Source of the DNA: Ignavibacteria bacterium
GTDB lineage: Bacteria > Bacteroidota > Ignavibacteria > Kapaibacteriales > UBA2268
Direction of reading: 5' to 3'
NCBI GenBank assembly: GCA_016844745.1
Contig: JAERMQ010000038.1
Span: 1-64,000 of the forward strand
Length of the DNA stretch: 64,000 bases
Position 1 is the stretch's first letter. Each line of letters starts with the position of its first letter. The translations under genes and the position numbers were made by a program. A model generated the notes under the pieces. That model ran no database searches and was not told where the DNA came from. It saw only the letters and a program-made list of their open reading frames with translations. Positions 60,505-64,000 of the stretch are shown one piece after another.

Positions 60505-62232
60505 ATGGTAAGTGTAAAAATGAAAAAGAAATTGAATATAAAAGATAATACAAGGAATGAAGGGAGATTTGTATTCAGGAAATTGAAGAAGACAATCCCT
60601 GCTTTATTCATTGTATTTTGTTTGTGCGGAATTATTAAGGCTCAATCACCACCCCTACTGCCACCGGATTGGGGTGACGGTACTCCGTCATATATCCTTT
60701 GGAGTTGGGGATTCCATAGCGGGGCTGACTCTATGTCCAAAGCTCCCGGATTGCGGCTTTATGGCGCTGCCCTGACGGGACTCAGCTATCCAATAAAGTT
60801 TTTATCGTTAGACGTTGCTAAGTGGAGTGTACAAGGCGTCAGGGTGTTGGATAATATTAATTATGGCGATAGCCTTAAGAATACTATTTTCCCGGTTCCA
60901 GTTGTTCGGGTTGCTGAACCGGGCAGACGTTTAGACGGCTTTAAATATAGCGAACCGATAGACTTCCATAGTGTAGATTTGGATTCAATAGCTACGAAAC
61001 AGGTCATTTTGCGAAATACCGGACATTCAAAATTGAATATTCCTATGAGTGAGTTTTATAGCTCTTCAAGTCGCGCATTTACCGGTGTTACAACAACCAC
61101 ATTAGCTTATATTCAACGCAGTGACCAGGTTCAGGCAAATGAAGTCAAGTGGCAGATACGGGATACCGAAGCTGCGCCGCGTCCCGGTGATACTTTGGTG
61201 AATACTACCCGTGATAAAGACACTATAATAGCCGCACTAAATCCCGGCGATACGATTAGTTTCTATATTGATGCTCTACCGAGAATTGTAGGGCGAAAGG
61301 TTGATTCGCTTGTATTTGAGCGGATGGACGGATTGGATAAATCAAGTTATTCTATTCCGATAAAACTCCTTTCAACATGGACTATGTTCTATGACTTCGG
61401 CTCCAATAATGTTAGAGCAGCCACACCATCTTATTCCGGTGATTTCATCGATACAATTCGAATTTCTAATAATAAGGGAAACCGCACTCGCATAACATCT
61501 ATGCGACTCGCTATGACATTCAATAAATATAATCTATTTATTAAGGATTTTGAATTCGATTCGACCGCATTTCCCGCAGGCTGGAAATTCAGGATTGACT
61601 CTTTAAGTAAGAATGAGAAGAATGGATTGGTATTAGTTGAAGCCTGGGCTGATACGAATTATTTATTGAAGCAAGGAACTATTAGTTCGGAGGATTTAAG
61701 CTATTTCGTAAATGGAAATGCCGATACTGCAATAGTTATCGGAAGAATAAAAGGAATGCAGCTTCTTGGGACTTCCGACTCAACTGAAATGAATATTGAC
61801 ACATCACGTTCGCAGCATAATTTTTCAACTGATTACCTTGCTGTTCGGGATTCAGCGCTTAAAACCGATAAAATACCTTATATCAGAACTATTCGTGGTG
61901 TAATTATTTCCGATAGTCTTGCATTTTTGAAACATAGATTATTAGCCGGACCAACAATGAGTGCATTAATCGAAAATGTATATCCGAATCCTGTTGGCGA
62001 TAATTCAAATTTATCTGTGGAATTATCAGCTAATACCGAAATAACAGCTTCATTGAAAATATATGAAACATTGACCGGTGCAGAAATAAAGAATATATTT
62101 GATAATAAAAAGCTGAAAAACGGCAAGGAGTCGGTTTCGTTCAACGTGAAGGATTTGAATTCCGGGAATTATTTCATCGTACTCAAATCCGCAAACGGCT
62201 CGGATATATGGATGTTAAATGTTATTAAGTAG
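60505..62232 (+). CDS. T9SS-secreted protein with C-terminal sorting domain
   Basis: C-terminus NVYPNPVGDNSNLSVELSANTEITASLKIYETLTGAEIKNIFDNKKLKNGKESVSFNVKDLNSGNYFIVLKSANGSDIWMLNVIK. Confidence 0.88.
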   Translation: MVSVKMKKKLNIKDNTRNEGRFVFRKLKKTIPALFIVFCLCGIIKAQSPPLLPPDWGDGTPSYILWSWGFHSGADSMSKAPGLRLYGAALTGLSYPIKFLSLDVAKWSVQGVRVLDNINYGDSLKNTIFPVPVVRVAEPGRRLDGFKYSEPIDFHSVDLDSIATKQVILRNTGHSKLNIPMSEFYSSSSRAFTGVTTTTLAYIQRSDQVQANEVKWQIRDTEAAPRPGDTLVNTTRDKDTIIAALNPGDTISFYIDALPRIVGRKVDSLVFERMDGLDKSSYSIPIKLLSTWTMFYDFGSNNVRAATPSYSGDFIDTIRISNNKGNRTRITSMRLAMTFNKYNLFIKDFEFDSTAFPAGWKFRIDSLSKNEKNGLVLVEAWADTNYLLKQGTISSEDLSYFVNGNADTAIVIGRIKGMQLLGTSDSTEMNIDTSRSQHNFSTDYLAVRDSALKTDKIPYIRTIRGVIISDSLAFLKHRLLAGPTMSALIENVYPNPVGDNSNLSVELSANTEITASLKIYETLTGAEIKNIFDNKKLKNGKESVSFNVKDLNSGNYFIVLKSANGSDIWMLNVIK

Positions 62233-62240
62233 GTAGCGAA

Positions 62241-63038
62241 ATGAAAAAATTAATTGTTATAGTTATTTTAATCCCGGTAATAATAATATCGGCTCGTAGC
62301 CAGACAGTAATAAGTTTCGTTGGCGGCTATTCTACTTTTGCACTTGATAATTTCAAATTAAAAGTTGACCAGCTAAAATATCTTTTCGACCCATTGAACG
62401 ATACTTATCAATCCGATTGGCAGGGCGATTTCCGAATTGGTATGCATGTAAAAGAATACTTTTTGAAGGATAAATCATTTGCTCTCGGATTTGGTTATTC
62501 TTATCAGAATAGAAACGCCGAACTACATTCAAAACCGAAGTACCGGGCACGACATCAGACTACCAACGAAATAATCACTTTGGTAACAAATTCTACAATC
62601 AGGACAAATTTTAGTTCCTCTATTTTTGATATTAGCGGATATTTACGATTCTGGCGAACAAAAACCCTATCGATGTATTTATCACTGGGTTTTGTTGGCG
62701 GAGTGGCTACCGAAAGGGATGATGCCGAATTCAAAGAGGAAATAATTGGCGAGATGAATAACGGCAATGTTGTCCCAACTTCATTTTTATTCCGTGAAAA
62801 CAATTCAACTTCCTTTTCATTCAAAAATAAAGATGACTCAAGCTTTGCTGAAGCTACTCAGGGAGTGCGGTTTCATTATGGAGCGCAGTTGGGTATCGGA
62901 GTGGAATGGTTTTTTGCAGACCAATTCGGAGTTAGGTGTGAAATCATCGAACGCTTTGAACCAAGTGGATATTTCAAAAATTCAACGGGTACTTTCATTA
63001 CTACGGAATTAATGTTTGGCTTTTTAATTTCGTTGTAG
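62241..63038 (+). CDS. Outer-membrane beta-barrel protein
   Basis: Signal peptide MKKLIVIVILIPVIIISARSQ; alternating strands ending TTELMFGFLISL. Confidence 0.75.
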   Translation: MKKLIVIVILIPVIIISARSQTVISFVGGYSTFALDNFKLKVDQLKYLFDPLNDTYQSDWQGDFRIGMHVKEYFLKDKSFALGFGYSYQNRNAELHSKPKYRARHQTTNEIITLVTNSTIRTNFSSSIFDISGYLRFWRTKTLSMYLSLGFVGGVATERDDAEFKEEIIGEMNNGNVVPTSFLFRENNSTSFSFKNKDDSSFAEATQGVRFHYGAQLGIGVEWFFADQFGVRCEIIERFEPSGYFKNSTGTFITTELMFGFLISL

Positions 63039-63065
63039 AGTTAATAAAAAAGCAGTCTCATATAT

Positions 63066-63153
63066 CAAGAAGATGTCATTCAGAGCGAAGCGAAGAATCC
63101 AGTCCCAATACTGTTCAGGATTCTTCGCTTCGCTGTGAATGACATTCTTCTTG
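63066..63153. repeat. Dispersed near-perfect palindromic element (gtcattc..gcgaagcgaagaatcc)
   Basis: caagaagatgtcattcagagcgaagcgaagaatcc ... ggattcttcgcttcgctgtgaatgacattcttcttg. Confidence 0.9.
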
Positions 63154-63284
63154 ACTTTTTAAAAACATCATAGACTTTTATACTCAATTCACAAAAATTT
63201 TGAAAAGAAAAAAAAAAGTTGTAAATTTGAAGTCGTTTAAAAATAGAAATCACATAAATACGTGATTACTATTTATAAAACGAA

Positions 63285-63322
63285 ATTATTAATTCGTAAT
63301 TCGTAATTAATAATTCGTAATT
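63285..63322 (+). repeat. Heptamer array B3 (TAATTCG)
   Basis: attattaattcgtaattcgtaattaataattcgtaatt, 8 nt upstream of the tRNA. Confidence 0.8.
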
Positions 63323-63330
63323 GAAGTAAG

Positions 63331-63403
63331 GGTCAGGTAGCTCAGATGGTAGAGCAGTGGACTGAAAATCCACGTGTCGGCGGTTCAATTCCGTCCCTGA
63401 CCA
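63331..63403 (+). tRNA. tRNA-Phe (GAA)
   Basis: Acceptor arms GGTCAGG/CCTGACC, anticodon arm GTGGA-CTGAAAA-TCCAC, T-loop GGTTCAATTCC; CCA not encoded. Confidence 0.96.
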
Positions 63404-63517
63404 CGGTTATAGAAGTAGAACGGTTTTAGAAATAGAACATAGAAGTAGAAGATAGAAGTACCTTTTTTGGATTGAAATTGAGTGGATTTTGAGCTAAAAT
63501 AACGGGAAAATTTAAGA

Positions 63518-63550
63518 AGGGATATGGATCGAGGCTCATATCCCTTTTTT
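63518..63550 (+). terminator. Rho-independent terminator
   Basis: agggatatggatcgaggctcatatccctttttt. Confidence 0.75.
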
Positions 63551-63616
63551 GTTTTTATTTACGTATTTTTGCTAAGAGGAAATATTGTATTTAATAATTG
63601 ATAATGAGATTTGAAT

Positions 63617-64000
63617 ATGGCTTTGGATAAGCAATACATAAAAGATTTGATTTCATGTCTCGGATATAAAATCGATGAAAACGGAATTATTTACTCAAAA
63701 ATTTACGAAAATTATGATTACACTATTTTCCTTGATTTTGAAAAAGAAAAAATCAATTATGGCATTAAAATCAGATTAGGAGACCAAACTACATCAAATT
63801 TTGATAGACAGGAGAACTTTGTCGTTCTGGAATGTGTTGATAGATTGCTTGAAAAGGGGTATAGACCTGAAGATATGGAACTTGAGAAAAGATATAAATT
63901 AGGGCATACAAAGAAAAGTGGAAAAGCAGATATTAGCATAACCGGAAAAGACTATAAAACCCTTTTTGTTATCGAGTGTAAAACTTATGGATTTGAATTT
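63617..64000 (+). CDS. N-terminus of a restriction-modification-type protein, truncated by the window end
   Basis: ATG 63617: MALDKQYIKDLISCLGYKIDENGIIYSKIYENYDYTIFLDFEKEKINYGIKI...ENFVVLECVDRLLEKGYRPEDMELEKRYKLGHTKKSGKADISITGKDYKTLFVIECKTYGFEF; nuclease-like D...ECK. Not in the supplied ORF track. Confidence 0.65.
   Translation, partial: MALDKQYIKDLISCLGYKIDENGIIYSKIYENYDYTIFLDFEKEKINYGIKIRLGDQTTSNFDRQENFVVLECVDRLLEKGYRPEDMELEKRYKLGHTKKSGKADISITGKDYKTLFVIECKTYGFEF

Noticed and set aside
63409-63462. tagaagtagaa-type purine-rich repeat after the tRNA
   Set aside because: Period drifts between 6 and 7 and it is purine-biased low complexity; not confident enough to join the heptamer families.

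Overview
The window is an AT-rich chromosomal segment from a Bacteroidota/FCB-type bacterium. The phylum is inferred from several type IX secretion (T9SS) C-terminal sorting domains; finer taxonomy is not claimed. Bases 1-22.6 kb hold three giant T9SS surface-protein genes (the first truncated by the window start) and a secreted beta-helix protein. Bases 22.6-47 kb are mostly housekeeping: a TPR membrane protein, S41 protease, a type IIG-like restriction-modification (R-M) enzyme, a YoeB-like toxin-antitoxin pair, a PLP sulfur-amino-acid lyase, a TldD/TldE pair, an MFS transporter, purL, a DUF3109-like protein, rpoN, asd and icd. Bases 47-63 kb hold a co-oriented set of envelope and secreted proteins, including a lipoprotein built from about eleven 22-residue repeats. 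A tRNA-Phe(GAA) and the 5' end of a second R-M-like gene close the window. The most striking signal is a set of short-period intergenic satellites. Family A (AATGGTT/AATGGTC) has seven arrays. Six of them start within about 5 nt of, or overlap, a stop codon and lie in the sense orientation of that gene. In three genes the last codons and stop are written by family A, and in a fourth by a second heptamer, TAATTCK. Other repeats include two copies of an 83-bp perfect palindrome, an octamer module ending in TTCAGAC, short hairpins with unrelated stems but a shared GGGA-like loop, and a GC-rich heptamer-like insert kept in frame inside the R-M gene. All calls come from reading the sequence and supplied ORFs; no database search was run.
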